Below are positions 16,131-25,251 of a DNA stretch of 64,000 bases, piece by piece. The notes beneath the pieces are model-generated. The model saw only the letters and a list, made by a program, of their open reading frames with translations, was not told the DNA's origin and did not search any database. The DNA comes from Flavobacterium johnsoniae (GTDB lineage Bacteria > Bacteroidota > Bacteroidia > Flavobacteriales > Flavobacteriaceae): NCBI RefSeq assembly GCF_030388325.1, contig NZ_CP103794.1, forward strand, positions 2,170,001 to 2,234,000, read 5' to 3'. A program made the translations under genes and the position numbers. The first letter of the stretch is position 1. Each line of letters begins with the position of its first letter.

Positions 16131-17063
16131 TTATGATAATTCAAGCATTCTTTCAATTGGTTTTAAAGCTTCTATTCTAAGCTCTTCTGAAATCTTCATT
16201 TCCGGACTTTCATTTTTAAGGCACAAATACAATTTTTCAAGCGTATTCATTTTCATAAAAGCACATTCGCTGCAAGCGCAACTATTGTCTTCTGTGGAAG
16301 GAGCCGGAATCAGCGTTTTATCGCGTACCGCTTTAGAAAGCTCATGCAGGATACCGGCTTCTGTAGCCACAATGAAAACGGCAGCAGGATCCGTTTTAAT
16401 AAAATTAATAATGCCCGAAGTAGAACCGATATAATGCGCCACTTTCAAAATATGGCTTTCAGACTCAGGATGCGCTGCTATTTTCGCATTCGGATTTTTA
16501 GTATAGATTTCAATTAATTTGTCTAATGAAAAGGCTTCGTGCACTACGCAAGAGCCTTTCCATAAGACCAAGTCACGTTTGGTTTCTTTTTTGAGATAAT
16601 TACCTAAATTCTCATCTGGAGCAAATATGATTTTCTGTTCTTCGGGAATTGACCCGATTATTTTTTTTGCATTCGCCGAAGTGCAAACCAAATCGCTCAT
16701 GGCTTTTATTTCGGCAGAACAATTGATGTAAGTCACTATAATATGATCGGGATATTGTTCTTTAAACACTTTAAAATCTTCTGGATTACAGCCATCTGCA
16801 AGCGAACAACCAGCTTCCCAATCTGGTAATAATACTTTTTTATTTGGGTTTAAAATTTTAGTGGTTTCTGCCATAAAATGAACTCCAGCAAAAACAATAA
16901 CATCAGCATTTGTCTGTTGCGCTTTTTTAGACAATTCAAGGCTATCACCGATAAAATCTGCTATTTCCTGGATTTCTTCATTTTGATAATAATGAGCCAG
17001 AATTACAGCATTTTTTTCTGCTTTTAATCGGATGATTTCCTGTCTTAAAAAATTTTTGTCCAT
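16131..17063 (-). CDS. nadA: quinolinate synthase A
   Basis: A 310-residue enzyme that condenses iminoaspartate with dihydroxyacetone phosphate to quinolinate. The cluster ligands are C86 (EAGCSLADGC), C172 (GSCVVHEAF) and a cysteine of the SCACSECAFM segment, probably C267, matching the known 4Fe-4S sites. The HYYQNEEIQEIADFIGDS segment (residues 24-41) and HFMAETTK are family hallmarks. It is the first gene of the run, with an FNR-like palindrome and a promoter element upstream. The cluster is oxygen-sensitive, which fits the anaerobic neighbours. Confidence 0.95.
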   Translation of the reverse strand: MDKNFLRQEIIRLKAEKNAVILAHYYQNEEIQEIADFIGDSLELSKKAQQTNADVIVFAGVHFMAETTKILNPNKKVLLPDWEAGCSLADGCNPEDFKVFKEQYPDHIIVTYINCSAEIKAMSDLVCTSANAKKIIGSIPEEQKIIFAPDENLGNYLKKETKRDLVLWKGSCVVHEAFSLDKLIEIYTKNPNAKIAAHPESESHILKVAHYIGSTSGIINFIKTDPAAVFIVATEAGILHELSKAVRDKTLIPAPSTEDNSCACSECAFMKMNTLEKLYLCLKNESPEMKISEELRIEALKPIERMLELS

Positions 17064-17099
17064 TTTTAAAAGTTGATGGTATTTCTAATTTTAATACGG

Positions 17100-17143
17100 T
17101 AAATGTATTATCATCATTTCTTTCAAAACATGATTCAAATCAT
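17100..17143 (-). promoter_or_regulatory. FNR/DNR-type box and -7 element upstream of nadA
   Basis: ATGATTTGAATCAT (17143-17130 on the minus strand) is nearly palindromic and fits the FNR family consensus TTGAT-N4-ATCAA with one mismatch per half. About 23 bases downstream, TACATTTA (17107-17100) matches seven of eight positions of TAnnTTTG. The box centre would fall about 40-45 bases before the transcription start, the class II activator position. The start codon of nadA is at 17063. Confidence 0.55.
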
Positions 17144-17209
17144 ACTCTTATATATTTATTTTTTTATTTTATGCAGTCGAGAAGTCTTTGGAAAAAAGCA
17201 TTAAATAAA

Positions 17210-17243
17210 AAAAAGCTGCAACTCATTGGAGCTACAGCTTTTT
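17210..17243 (-). terminator. intrinsic terminator after the MscS-like gene
   Basis: AAAAAGCTG (17210-17218) pairs with CAGCTTTTT (17235-17243) around a 16-base loop that can itself pair further. It isolates the nadA operon from the mechanosensitive channel gene upstream. Confidence 0.75.
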
Positions 17244-17269
17244 ATTAATTAGGATGTTTTTATTTCTTT

Positions 17270-19624
17270 CTAACTAGAAAAATTTAAACCTTTATTTTTA
17301 AAACTCACATAAAGTTCTTGTCTTGCTAAACTTATTGTTTCTTCGGTTCTGTAAATACTGCACCAGAATTTAATAAGTAATTTATATTTTCCATCAGAAA
17401 TAGAACTGTAATAAATTTGCGATGGTTTTGAATTGTTTACCAAAGGAAGATTAGTCAGTGTTTTGTTTACGATAGTATTTATTTCTTGCGGAATGGTTTC
17501 TCCGTTGATTTCAAAAGTAATTTCGACCAATTTAAAATTATCTGTATAAGTCCAGTTCGTTATATTTTGAGACAACAAATTACCATTCGGAATAATAATT
17601 TCGGCACCATTTGGCGCATTGATCTTGGTTGTACGAAGTCCCATCGATTTTACACGACCCGATTCTGAACTTATCTCGACAACATCGCCAATTTGGATTG
17701 GTTTATCAAAAATCAAAATAATTCCCGATACAAAATTATTTACAACATTCTGAAGTCCAAGTCCGACACCGACACCTAAAGCCCCTAAAAGAATACTTAA
17801 TTTGTCTAAAGGCATTCCAGACGCGGCAACTGCGAGTAAATAACCGCTGATTAAAACAACCAATCGTGTAATCAGTAATTTTGAATGCTGTCTTTTATTA
17901 ATATTTTCTTCGTTTTCATCGTCAATTTCACCAAAGAAATACGCCACGTATTTCTGTAATAAATGTGCTGCCCAAATGATAATAAAGAATAAAACAATAT
18001 TTCCAAGTGTAAAAGTAATGCTTCCAATTGTGTTCGGATGGCTTAATAAAGAAGCTAAAGAAGCACGAAGCGATTCCCAAATATTTAGATTAGAAGCAAT
18101 CACAATCAGCCACATATAACTGATTACGATGATGAAAGGTTTTTTAAGCGTGTCTGATAAACTTTCGTAATCAAACATTTTTTCAATTCCTCTTTTAACT
18201 CTTGTTGTATAAATCTGCAATAAGATGATTTCTAGAATAATCTTCAATAAAACGCTTAATGCAACAATTTGAGTTAAAGAAATAAATGCCGTAAGACTTA
18301 ACATATTGGAAAGCGAAACTCTTCCGAATAAATTGTAAAGAATCGATAAAACATTTAATCCGATAAAAAGAATGCTAGCCCATTTAAAAAAGCCTTTTAT
18401 ATACAATTCATCTTTAAGTGTTTTAATCTGAACTAAACCGTATCTAATTCCTAAAAGATTAATTGCAACAAAAGCAAAACGCTGTAATAATCCGATTGTG
18501 ATAAATAAATCTAGGAAGCAAAGCGCAAAAAATAATCCTAAAAGGAAAAGCCAATTTCGCATAGAAACTCCCGACCATTGATTTTTAAAGAGAATAGTCA
18601 AAACCCCAAGAAGGAAAAGCTGTAATAATTCTAAAAATAGAGCAGGAGCATATAAATTAGTAACTACCGCAATGTTTAATGCAATTACTAAAACGGGCAA
18701 TAAAACACCTCGATTTAAGTATTTAAAGTTTAAAAGTGAAAGGCTTTCGTAATAATTGTTTTCTTTTAAATATTTTATATTTCGAGAAATGTACCAAAAC
18801 AAAAGTCCCATAAAGAAAGCCAGAGTAATCAATCCGCCAGCTTTGTAACTTAGATAATAAGCGGCAACATTTTCTTCAATTATGATTTTGGCTTTAATGT
18901 TGTGCGTTACTTTTTTAGAAACGGCAGAATCTCCAATCTGCCACAAAGAAGGATATTCTTTTTTGAAAATACTGATTCCTGATTTTTCCAGTTTACTTTC
19001 GACAGTAACCAAAGCATTCGAAACAGCAATTTTTCGCTCAACAGTAAGTCTTTTTTTATTGTTTAAAGTAGTTTGGTTTTTAGTCATCAAACTATCAGTG
19101 GCAACATATCTTTTTCTAAGATTTGCAAATTCTTTTTTGAATTGCTGACGACGGATCGTATCTTTTATCAAAGTCATTAAAGTCTTATCTTTTCGAAGTT
19201 CGATAACACGACTTTTGATTTTTTCGAGACTTAGATTTCGCTCATTAATAGCTTTATTCTGGTCTTCTAATTCTTGTTCAATTTCTTGAAGAACAATGCG
19301 ATACATTTGTTGGTTACGCACATTCGGATTCGCTCCTTTTAAACTTTCAAGAATTAAATTCAGTTTACTTTCGGTACGTTTCATTTCGCCAAAAAGATGG
19401 CGTGTATCACCGGCAAAATCAATGTCATTATAGGCAGATTCTAATACTTCTCCGGCTTTTTCGATTGCCATTAAATAATCGCTGTCGGTAGCTGTAGTAT
19501 CGTTAAATAAACGTCCGCGATTTTCTTTTTTGACCTGTTTCTGTTCTTGAGCGTAATTAGACTGCGAAAAGAAAAAAACAAAAAATAAGGATAGAAAATA
19601 AAAAGTTCTTTTTAGAAAAATCAT
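17270..19624 (-). CDS. MscS-family mechanosensitive channel with large periplasmic domain
   Basis: A 784-residue protein. It starts with a signal peptide (LKRTFYFLSLFFVFFFSQS, then YAQ). Residues about 30-235 are a Lys/Glu-rich helical, coiled-coil-like periplasmic region. About eleven membrane segments follow (from about 258). The C-terminal MscS core begins with the pore helix LGALGVGVGLGLQNVVNNFV and the GIILIFDKPIQIGDVVEI beta domain. The layout is like MscK or YbiO. Such channels open under membrane tension to release solutes during osmotic downshock. It is a single gene with its own terminator. Confidence 0.85.
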   Translation of the reverse strand: MIFLKRTFYFLSLFFVFFFSQSNYAQEQKQVKKENRGRLFNDTTATDSDYLMAIEKAGEVLESAYNDIDFAGDTRHLFGEMKRTESKLNLILESLKGANPNVRNQQMYRIVLQEIEQELEDQNKAINERNLSLEKIKSRVIELRKDKTLMTLIKDTIRRQQFKKEFANLRKRYVATDSLMTKNQTTLNNKKRLTVERKIAVSNALVTVESKLEKSGISIFKKEYPSLWQIGDSAVSKKVTHNIKAKIIIEENVAAYYLSYKAGGLITLAFFMGLLFWYISRNIKYLKENNYYESLSLLNFKYLNRGVLLPVLVIALNIAVVTNLYAPALFLELLQLFLLGVLTILFKNQWSGVSMRNWLFLLGLFFALCFLDLFITIGLLQRFAFVAINLLGIRYGLVQIKTLKDELYIKGFFKWASILFIGLNVLSILYNLFGRVSLSNMLSLTAFISLTQIVALSVLLKIILEIILLQIYTTRVKRGIEKMFDYESLSDTLKKPFIIVISYMWLIVIASNLNIWESLRASLASLLSHPNTIGSITFTLGNIVLFFIIIWAAHLLQKYVAYFFGEIDDENEENINKRQHSKLLITRLVVLISGYLLAVAASGMPLDKLSILLGALGVGVGLGLQNVVNNFVSGIILIFDKPIQIGDVVEISSESGRVKSMGLRTTKINAPNGAEIIIPNGNLLSQNITNWTYTDNFKLVEITFEINGETIPQEINTIVNKTLTNLPLVNNSKPSQIYYSSISDGKYKLLIKFWCSIYRTEETISLARQELYVSFKNKGLNFSS

Positions 19625-19734
19625 AATGTAAAGGGCTTATTTAGGGAGCTCAAATTTAATTGTTTTTAGAAAACTTTCGGTTACTAAATATTAAATTTAA
19701 GTAAGTTCAAAACGCTTTACATTACGGGTTTATT

Positions 19735-19980
19735 TTATGAATTTCTCAAAGTGATTTCTTTTCTTATTTCTTTTAAAGAATTAGAATTGACGATGATAAT
19801 TGGAACCATCGAAAAAGGAACTACAAACAAAGCCGAAAAGCCTTTTTTTGTAAACAAAAATATAACGGCAATCAATAAAATTATATTCAAGGCAACTAAA
19901 GAATAAATTGCCGCCTGAATCATTTTCTCTTTTTTCTGTAATTCTTCAAGAGTCATTTCGCTTGGTTTCTTTGCTTTCAT
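19735..19980 (-). CDS. small two-helix membrane protein
   Basis: An 81-residue protein with a charged N-terminus (MKAKKPSEMTLEELQKKEKM), two hydrophobic helices (about 24-45 and 49-64) and a charged tail. It has no cysteine. Similar short proteins are often found next to regulators in Flavobacteria. Nothing in the sequence shows its function. It is divergent from the HxlR regulator at 20072 with a 91-base gap, which makes it a candidate target. Confidence 0.55.
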   Translation of the reverse strand: MKAKKPSEMTLEELQKKEKMIQAAIYSLVALNIILLIAVIFLFTKKGFSALFVVPFSMVPIIIVNSNSLKEIRKEITLRNS

Positions 19981-20039
19981 TTTATATTTTTACGTTAGGA
20001 TTTTCACAAAGATTAGTAAAAAAAATCTCTAAGACAACA

Positions 20040-20057
20040 AGTCAGAATTTTTTGACT
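20040..20057. promoter_or_regulatory. possible HxlR operator
   Basis: AGTCA (20040-20044) and TGACT (20053-20057) form a short dyad in the gap between the divergent genes at 19980 and 20072. Regulators of this class often control their own divergent promoter. The arms are only five bases, so chance is possible. Confidence 0.25.
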
Positions 20058-20071
20058 ACATAATAAATTTC

Positions 20072-20365
20072 ATGGAAGAAATCGAAACTTGTCCCGCGCA
20101 AAGGCTTTTAAAAATGTTATCTGGTAAATGGAAAGCAGAGATTTTTCGCTTGGCATTAGAATCTCCATTACGTTTTAATACTTTGTTGCGACAAATTCAA
20201 GGTTCTAACAAACAATCTTTAGCAACTGCTTTGAAAGAACTGGAAGAAGAAGGGCTTTTAGAAAAAACAACAATTAAGTTGAAACCGCTTCATATCGAAT
20301 ATAATTTAACAGAAAAAGGAAAAGCTTTGATTCCTGTTTTTCAGCAATTAGAAGGATTGTCATAA
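20072..20365 (+). CDS. HxlR-family winged helix regulator
   Basis: A 97-residue single-domain MarR/HxlR regulator. It opens with the conserved cysteine (EIETCPAQRLLKMLSGKWK, C7) and continues with the recognition-helix region (SNKQSLATALKELEEEGLLE) and wing (IEYNLTEKGKALIPV). Family members with this N-terminal Cys sense oxidants or aldehydes through disulfide formation. It lies 54 bases before the efflux-associated gene at 20420 and divergent from a small membrane protein. Its target cannot be told from the sequence. Confidence 0.85.
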   Translation: MEEIETCPAQRLLKMLSGKWKAEIFRLALESPLRFNTLLRQIQGSNKQSLATALKELEEEGLLEKTTIKLKPLHIEYNLTEKGKALIPVFQQLEGLS

Positions 20366-20407
20366 CTTAAAATTGGTTTAAATCATTAAATTTTATATAA
20401 TTTAAGT

Positions 20408-20415
20408 TAAATTTG
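20408..20415 (+). promoter_or_regulatory. TAnnTTTG element overlapping the start region of the efflux locus
   Basis: TAAATTTG matches the consensus, but the GTG start at 20420 is only five bases later. If this is a true promoter, the mRNA would begin at or almost at the start codon. Confidence 0.35.
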
Positions 20416-20419
20416 CCTT

Positions 20420-20797
20420 GTGCAAAAACGAATTATCTACATATTTATTTTTCTAATCGCTTCAAACAGCAGTTTTGTGCAGCAATTTTATAAACTGCCA
20501 ATACTGATTGAGCATTTTCAAGAGCATCAAAAACTGCAAAATGTAAGTTTTATAGATTTCTTGTCGATGCATTATTGGGGAGAAGATTTAAATGATAATG
20601 ATGATGATCGCGATATGCAGCTTCCTTTTAAAGTTATTGGCAGTAGTTCGTTTCATTTAGTATTTATTTTAGACGACAAAGATTTACTTCCAACTCCATT
20701 TAATTTAGATTTACCACAATCAAAAATTCCAACTTACAGATCCGATCTTTTTTCAGATCCGAATTTGTTATCTCTATTTAGACCTCCAATTGCATAA
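20420..20797 (+). CDS. hypothetical protein linked to metal efflux genes
   Basis: A 125-residue protein with a GTG start and no earlier option. Residues 4-19 (RIIYIFIFLIASNSSF) are a signal peptide or anchor. The rest has the KLPILIEHFQEHQKLQ segment, LSMHYWGEDLNDNDDDRDMQLPFK with its acidic cluster, and a Pro-rich end. Proteins of this kind are found just ahead of CzcA-type pumps in many Bacteroidota and are unnamed. The His (EHFQEH, MHYWG) and Asp-rich stretches could bind metal, but this is inference. It precedes the pump gene by 76 bases. Confidence 0.6.
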   Translation: MQKRIIYIFIFLIASNSSFVQQFYKLPILIEHFQEHQKLQNVSFIDFLSMHYWGEDLNDNDDDRDMQLPFKVIGSSSFHLVFILDDKDLLPTPFNLDLPQSKIPTYRSDLFSDPNLLSLFRPPIA

Positions 20798-20873
20798 TTA
20801 ATTTTAGAATTTTTTGCTGTGGCTGAGACGTTTCGTTTTGGTCGCTCATTTATTATTTTTTAATTAATATAGT

Positions 20874-23800
20874 ATGCTTAATAAAGTAATTCAGTTCTCA
20901 GTTAAGAACAAACTGGCGATTGGAATCTTTACACTGCTGTGGATTGTCTACGGCGTGTATGAGGTTACGCAATTGCCAATTGATGCCGTGCCCGACATCA
21001 CTAATAATCAGGTGCAAATTATTACAACAGCGCCCTCTCTTGGCGCAGAAGATGTAGAAAGGCTAATCACTTTTCCGATCGAACAAGCAATCAGTAATAT
21101 TCCACATTTAAAAGAAAGCAGAAGTATTTCTCGTTTCGGACTTTCGCTTGTAAGCGTTGTTTTTGAAGATGATGCCGATGTATATTGGGCTCGACAACAA
21201 ATTACAGAAAGGCTTCAACAAGTAGAAATTGACCGAAATGCCAATGCGCCAGAAATGGCTCCTGTAACAACTGGTTTGGGAGAAATCTATCAATATGTTT
21301 TGAAACCCGTAAAAGGTTACGAAGAAAAATATTCTCTAGAAGATTTAAGAACCATTCAAGATTGGACGATTAGAAGACAACTTCTAGGAACTCCAGGAAT
21401 TGCAGATGTTTCGACTTTTGGAGGGAAATTAAAACAGTATGAAATCGCAGTAAATCCTGCGAGATTAAAAGCGCAGAACCTCACAATTACTGAGGTTTTT
21501 TCTGCTTTAAATAATAGTAATGAAAATACGGGCGGAGCTTATATTGAAAAAGGTCCAACGGTTTCTTATATTAGAAGTACGGGTTTAGCAAAAAGTATTG
21601 AAGATATTGAAAACATTGTAGTTAAAAGTACGCAAGGCGGATTACCGATTTTAGTGAAAGATGTGGCAAACGTCAAAATTTCTTCTGCCATTCGTTACGG
21701 TGCATTGACCACAGATGAATTTGGAGAATCTGTTGGTGGAATTGTGATGATGTTAAAAGGTGAAAATGCCAATAATGTCATTGTCAATGTAAAAGACAAA
21801 ATTGCTCAAATTGAGAAGATTTTGCCAGAAGGGTTAAAAATCGAACCTTTCTTAGACAGAACCAAAATGGTAGACAACGCCATCGGGACTGTACAGAAAA
21901 ATTTGATTGAAGGTGCTTTAATCGTCGTTTTGATTTTAGTTTTATTTTTAGGAAATCTTAGAGCGGGTTTTATCGTAGCTTCTGTAATTCCGCTAGCGAT
22001 GCTTTTTGCCATTATTATGATGAATACTTTTGGCGTAAGCGGAAATTTAATGAGTCTTGGCGCATTAGATTTCGGATTAATTGTTGATGGAGCTGTAATT
22101 ATTGTTGAAGCGATTCTGCATCATCTTCACAGTTCAAAAAAATACAAAACTGTAGATACTATTTCGCAAGACGAAATGGATAAAGAAGTTTCAGGATCGG
22201 CTTTCCGAATGATGAACGCTGCGGTTTTTGGACAAATAATTATTCTAATCGTTTATCTGCCCATTCTTTCTTTACAAGGAATTGAAGGCAAGATGTTTAA
22301 ACCAATGGCGCAAACTGTTGCATTTGCCATTTTAGGAGCTTTTATTTTGTCATTGACTTATGTTCCAATGGTTAGCGCTTTATTTCTAAGTAAAAAAATA
22401 AGTCATAAAAAGAACCTTTCGGATCGAATTATGTCACGATTAGAAAATGCTTACGAAGGCTGGTTAACAAAAGCTTTAGGCATTAGAAAATCAATTGTTA
22501 TTGCGGCATTTGTACTTTTCGGCATCGCTGTTATTTTATTCGGAAGAATGGGAGGAGAATTTATTCCGCAGTTAGAAGAAGGAGATTTTGCTGTTGAAAC
22601 TCGATTATTATTAGGAACAAATCTTTCAACAACAACCGAAACTATTGAGAAAATTTCGAGAGAATTAAAGAAAGAATTTCCAGAAGTACAGCAAGTCGTT
22701 TCTAGAATTGGAAGCGCCGAAATCCCAACCGATCCAATGCCAATTGAAGGTGGCGATATGATTATTGTTTTAAAAGACAAATCAGAATGGACAAGCGCTT
22801 CGTCGTTTCCTGAATTGGCAGATAAAATGACCAAAACCGTTAAAAGAATTGCGCCTGGCGTTACAACTGGATTTCAATTTCCTGTTCAAATGCGTTTTAA
22901 CGAATTAATGACGGGAGCCAAACAAGATTTGGTTTGTAAAATTTACGGAGAAGATCTTCAAAAGCTTTCAGAATATGCTGAAAAGTTGGGTTCAATCAGT
23001 AAAACGGTTCAAGGCGCGGCAGATTTATATGTAGAAAAAGTGACCGGAATGCCACAAATCGTAATTGATTACAATTGGGCAGAAATGGCAAAATACAGTT
23101 TGCGCGTTGCCGATGTTAATACGACAATTAATGCAGCTTTCGCCGGAGCTGTTGCCGGAAGTATTTATGAAGGTGAAAAACGTTTCGACATGGTGATTCG
23201 TGTGGAAGACAGCGGCAGAAAAGGAATTGAAGATGTTCGAAATCTTCTGATTGCAACGCCGTCTGGAATGCAAATTCCGCTTTATCAAGTAGCAAATGTT
23301 GAAGAAGTTGAAGGTCCGAATCAGATTCAGCGTGAAAATGCAAAAAGAAGAATTATTGTCGGATTTAATGTTCGAGGAAGAGACGTTCAGTCGATTGTAG
23401 AAGAATTGCAGCAAAAAGTAAATCAGCAGATTAAATTTGATCCGGGTTATTACATTACTTATGGAGGTGCTTTTGAAAATCTTCAGCAAGCAAAAGCGAG
23501 ATTGGGAGTTGCTGTTCCAGCGGCTTTATTAATGATTTTTGCTTTATTGTATTTTGCTTTCCGATCTTTTAAAGAAGGAATTATCATTTTTACGGCAATT
23601 CCGTTATCTGCAATTGGAGGCGTATTTGCTTTAGGATTAAGAGATATGCCTTTTAGTATTTCTGCCGGAGTTGGATTTATTGCCCTTTTTGGAGTAGCAG
23701 TATTAAACGGAATTGTTTTAATATCCGAGTTTAATCGAATTCAAAAACAAGGAGAAATTACAGATCCTTTTCAAATCATTTTATTAGGAACTAAAAACAG

Positions 23801-25250
23801 ATTGCGTCCCGTTTTAATGACCGCAGCTGTGGCTTCTTTAGGATTTCTTCCGATGGCTTTAAGTAATGGAGCAGGAGCAGAAGTGCAGCGTCCGTTGGCA
23901 ACTGTAGTTATTGGCGGATTGGTTACGGCGACACTTTTAACGCTTTTTGTACTTCCAGCCATTTATTTAATGACCTATCACGCTAAAGGCTTTTCTAAAA
24001 AAAGAAAAAAACACATGAATAATCTAACCATTTTATTGAGCATTCTTTTTATTGGGAATGTAGCAAAAGCACAGGAATTACCAATTTCGCTTGACGAATC
24101 AATTTCTATCGCCATTCAAAATAATAGAATTGTTAAGTCGGCAAAGTTGAATGAACAATCTAAAAGTTATTTACAAAAATCGGCTTACAATATTCCGCAA
24201 ACGCAGATAGATGCCGATTATGGACAATTTAATAGTATTAAGAACGATACAAGATTCGGAATCAGTCAGACTTTTGCTTTTCCTACCGTTTACAGCAATC
24301 AGAAAAAAGCTTTGAAAGCCGATTTCAACAAAGCAAAAACAGAAGTGCAATTGACATCACAAGAAATTAAAACTCGTGTTCGAAATATTTATTACGATTA
24401 TTTGTGGTTGAATAGCAAAAAAGAACTTTTGGTTTATGCCGATTCTATTTACAGAATTATGGAGAAAAAATCGGATTTGAGATTTAAAGCTGGAGAAGCC
24501 AATGTTTTAGAAAAAAGTGCTTCGCAATCTGCCAGACAATTTTATAGTAATCAATTGCTTATGGTAAACAGAGATATTGAAATTGCTATAAATTCATTTA
24601 ATGCTATTCTTCAAGATAAAGTTGAGTATAGTCCGAAAAAAGAAAAACTGAAAGCAGTTTTAAATCATTCTTCAATAGAAAATCTTAAAACAGAAAGCCT
24701 TCCATCTGTTCAGCGTTCACAATTTGAATCGGAAGCTGCAAAATGGAGATGGAAAACGGAAAGTGCCAAAATGCTTCCTGAAATTACTTTAGGATATAAT
24801 AATCTAAGTATTATTGGAAATCAGACCAATGCTTCGGGTCAAGAGGTTTATTACGGAAGCAGACAAAGATTTAATTATGTAAATGCTGGACTTTCAATTC
24901 CTGTATTTTTCGCAAGTCAGTCGGAAAGAAAAAGAGCAGCAAAAGCAGAATATGAAAGTTTTGTAGAACTTTCTGAAGCCGCTAAAATTGAAGTGAAAAC
25001 CAATATCGAAAACGCCGATAGAGAACTAAAAAAATATCAAGAAAGTTTGGAGTATTATGAGAAAGACGGTTTAAAAAATGCTCAAACTATTATTGAAGCT
25101 TCTAGCAGTCAGTTGCAAAATGGAGATATTGATTATCTGCAATGGGTTTTGGTAGTTAACCAAGCTATTACGATAAAAAGTGAATATCTAGACGCATTAA
25201 ATGCTTACAATAAAGCAGTTATAACACTGCAAAATCTTAATAATATCTAA
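20874..25250 (+). CDS. CzcA-type heavy-metal RND pump fused to a TolC-like channel
   Basis: A 1458-residue fusion. Residues 1 to about 1040 are an RND pump: 12 membrane segments, and in the fourth helix the CzcA-type DFGxxxDGxxxxxE motif (D399, D405, E412) that marks divalent-metal pumps. Residue 1048 is a Met starting a signal-peptide-like stretch (MNNLTILLSILFIGNVAKAQ). Residues about 1067-1458 are a TolC/CusC outer-membrane channel with long helical hairpins. Pump and channel thus come as one chain or, if the ATG at 24015 is used, also as a separate exported channel. No stop codon lies between. The adaptor gene follows one base after. Confidence 0.9.
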   Translation: MLNKVIQFSVKNKLAIGIFTLLWIVYGVYEVTQLPIDAVPDITNNQVQIITTAPSLGAEDVERLITFPIEQAISNIPHLKESRSISRFGLSLVSVVFEDDADVYWARQQITERLQQVEIDRNANAPEMAPVTTGLGEIYQYVLKPVKGYEEKYSLEDLRTIQDWTIRRQLLGTPGIADVSTFGGKLKQYEIAVNPARLKAQNLTITEVFSALNNSNENTGGAYIEKGPTVSYIRSTGLAKSIEDIENIVVKSTQGGLPILVKDVANVKISSAIRYGALTTDEFGESVGGIVMMLKGENANNVIVNVKDKIAQIEKILPEGLKIEPFLDRTKMVDNAIGTVQKNLIEGALIVVLILVLFLGNLRAGFIVASVIPLAMLFAIIMMNTFGVSGNLMSLGALDFGLIVDGAVIIVEAILHHLHSSKKYKTVDTISQDEMDKEVSGSAFRMMNAAVFGQIIILIVYLPILSLQGIEGKMFKPMAQTVAFAILGAFILSLTYVPMVSALFLSKKISHKKNLSDRIMSRLENAYEGWLTKALGIRKSIVIAAFVLFGIAVILFGRMGGEFIPQLEEGDFAVETRLLLGTNLSTTTETIEKISRELKKEFPEVQQVVSRIGSAEIPTDPMPIEGGDMIIVLKDKSEWTSASSFPELADKMTKTVKRIAPGVTTGFQFPVQMRFNELMTGAKQDLVCKIYGEDLQKLSEYAEKLGSISKTVQGAADLYVEKVTGMPQIVIDYNWAEMAKYSLRVADVNTTINAAFAGAVAGSIYEGEKRFDMVIRVEDSGRKGIEDVRNLLIATPSGMQIPLYQVANVEEVEGPNQIQRENAKRRIIVGFNVRGRDVQSIVEELQQKVNQQIKFDPGYYITYGGAFENLQQAKARLGVAVPAALLMIFALLYFAFRSFKEGIIIFTAIPLSAIGGVFALGLRDMPFSISAGVGFIALFGVAVLNGIVLISEFNRIQKQGEITDPFQIILLGTKNRLRPVLMTAAVASLGFLPMALSNGAGAEVQRPLATVVIGGLVTATLLTLFVLPAIYLMTYHAKGFSKKRKKHMNNLTILLSILFIGNVAKAQELPISLDESISIAIQNNRIVKSAKLNEQSKSYLQKSAYNIPQTQIDADYGQFNSIKNDTRFGISQTFAFPTVYSNQKKALKADFNKAKTEVQLTSQEIKTRVRNIYYDYLWLNSKKELLVYADSIYRIMEKKSDLRFKAGEANVLEKSASQSARQFYSNQLLMVNRDIEIAINSFNAILQDKVEYSPKKEKLKAVLNHSSIENLKTESLPSVQRSQFESEAAKWRWKTESAKMLPEITLGYNNLSIIGNQTNASGQEVYYGSRQRFNYVNAGLSIPVFFASQSERKRAAKAEYESFVELSEAAKIEVKTNIENADRELKKYQESLEYYEKDGLKNAQTIIEASSSQLQNGDIDYLQWVLVVNQAITIKSEYLDALNAYNKAVITLQNLNNI

Positions 25251-25251
25251 A

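Noticed and set aside
22451..23962. Several minus-strand frames of 60-150 codons inside the pump gene
   Set aside because: They lie opposite a well-conserved RND protein and show no domain of their own.
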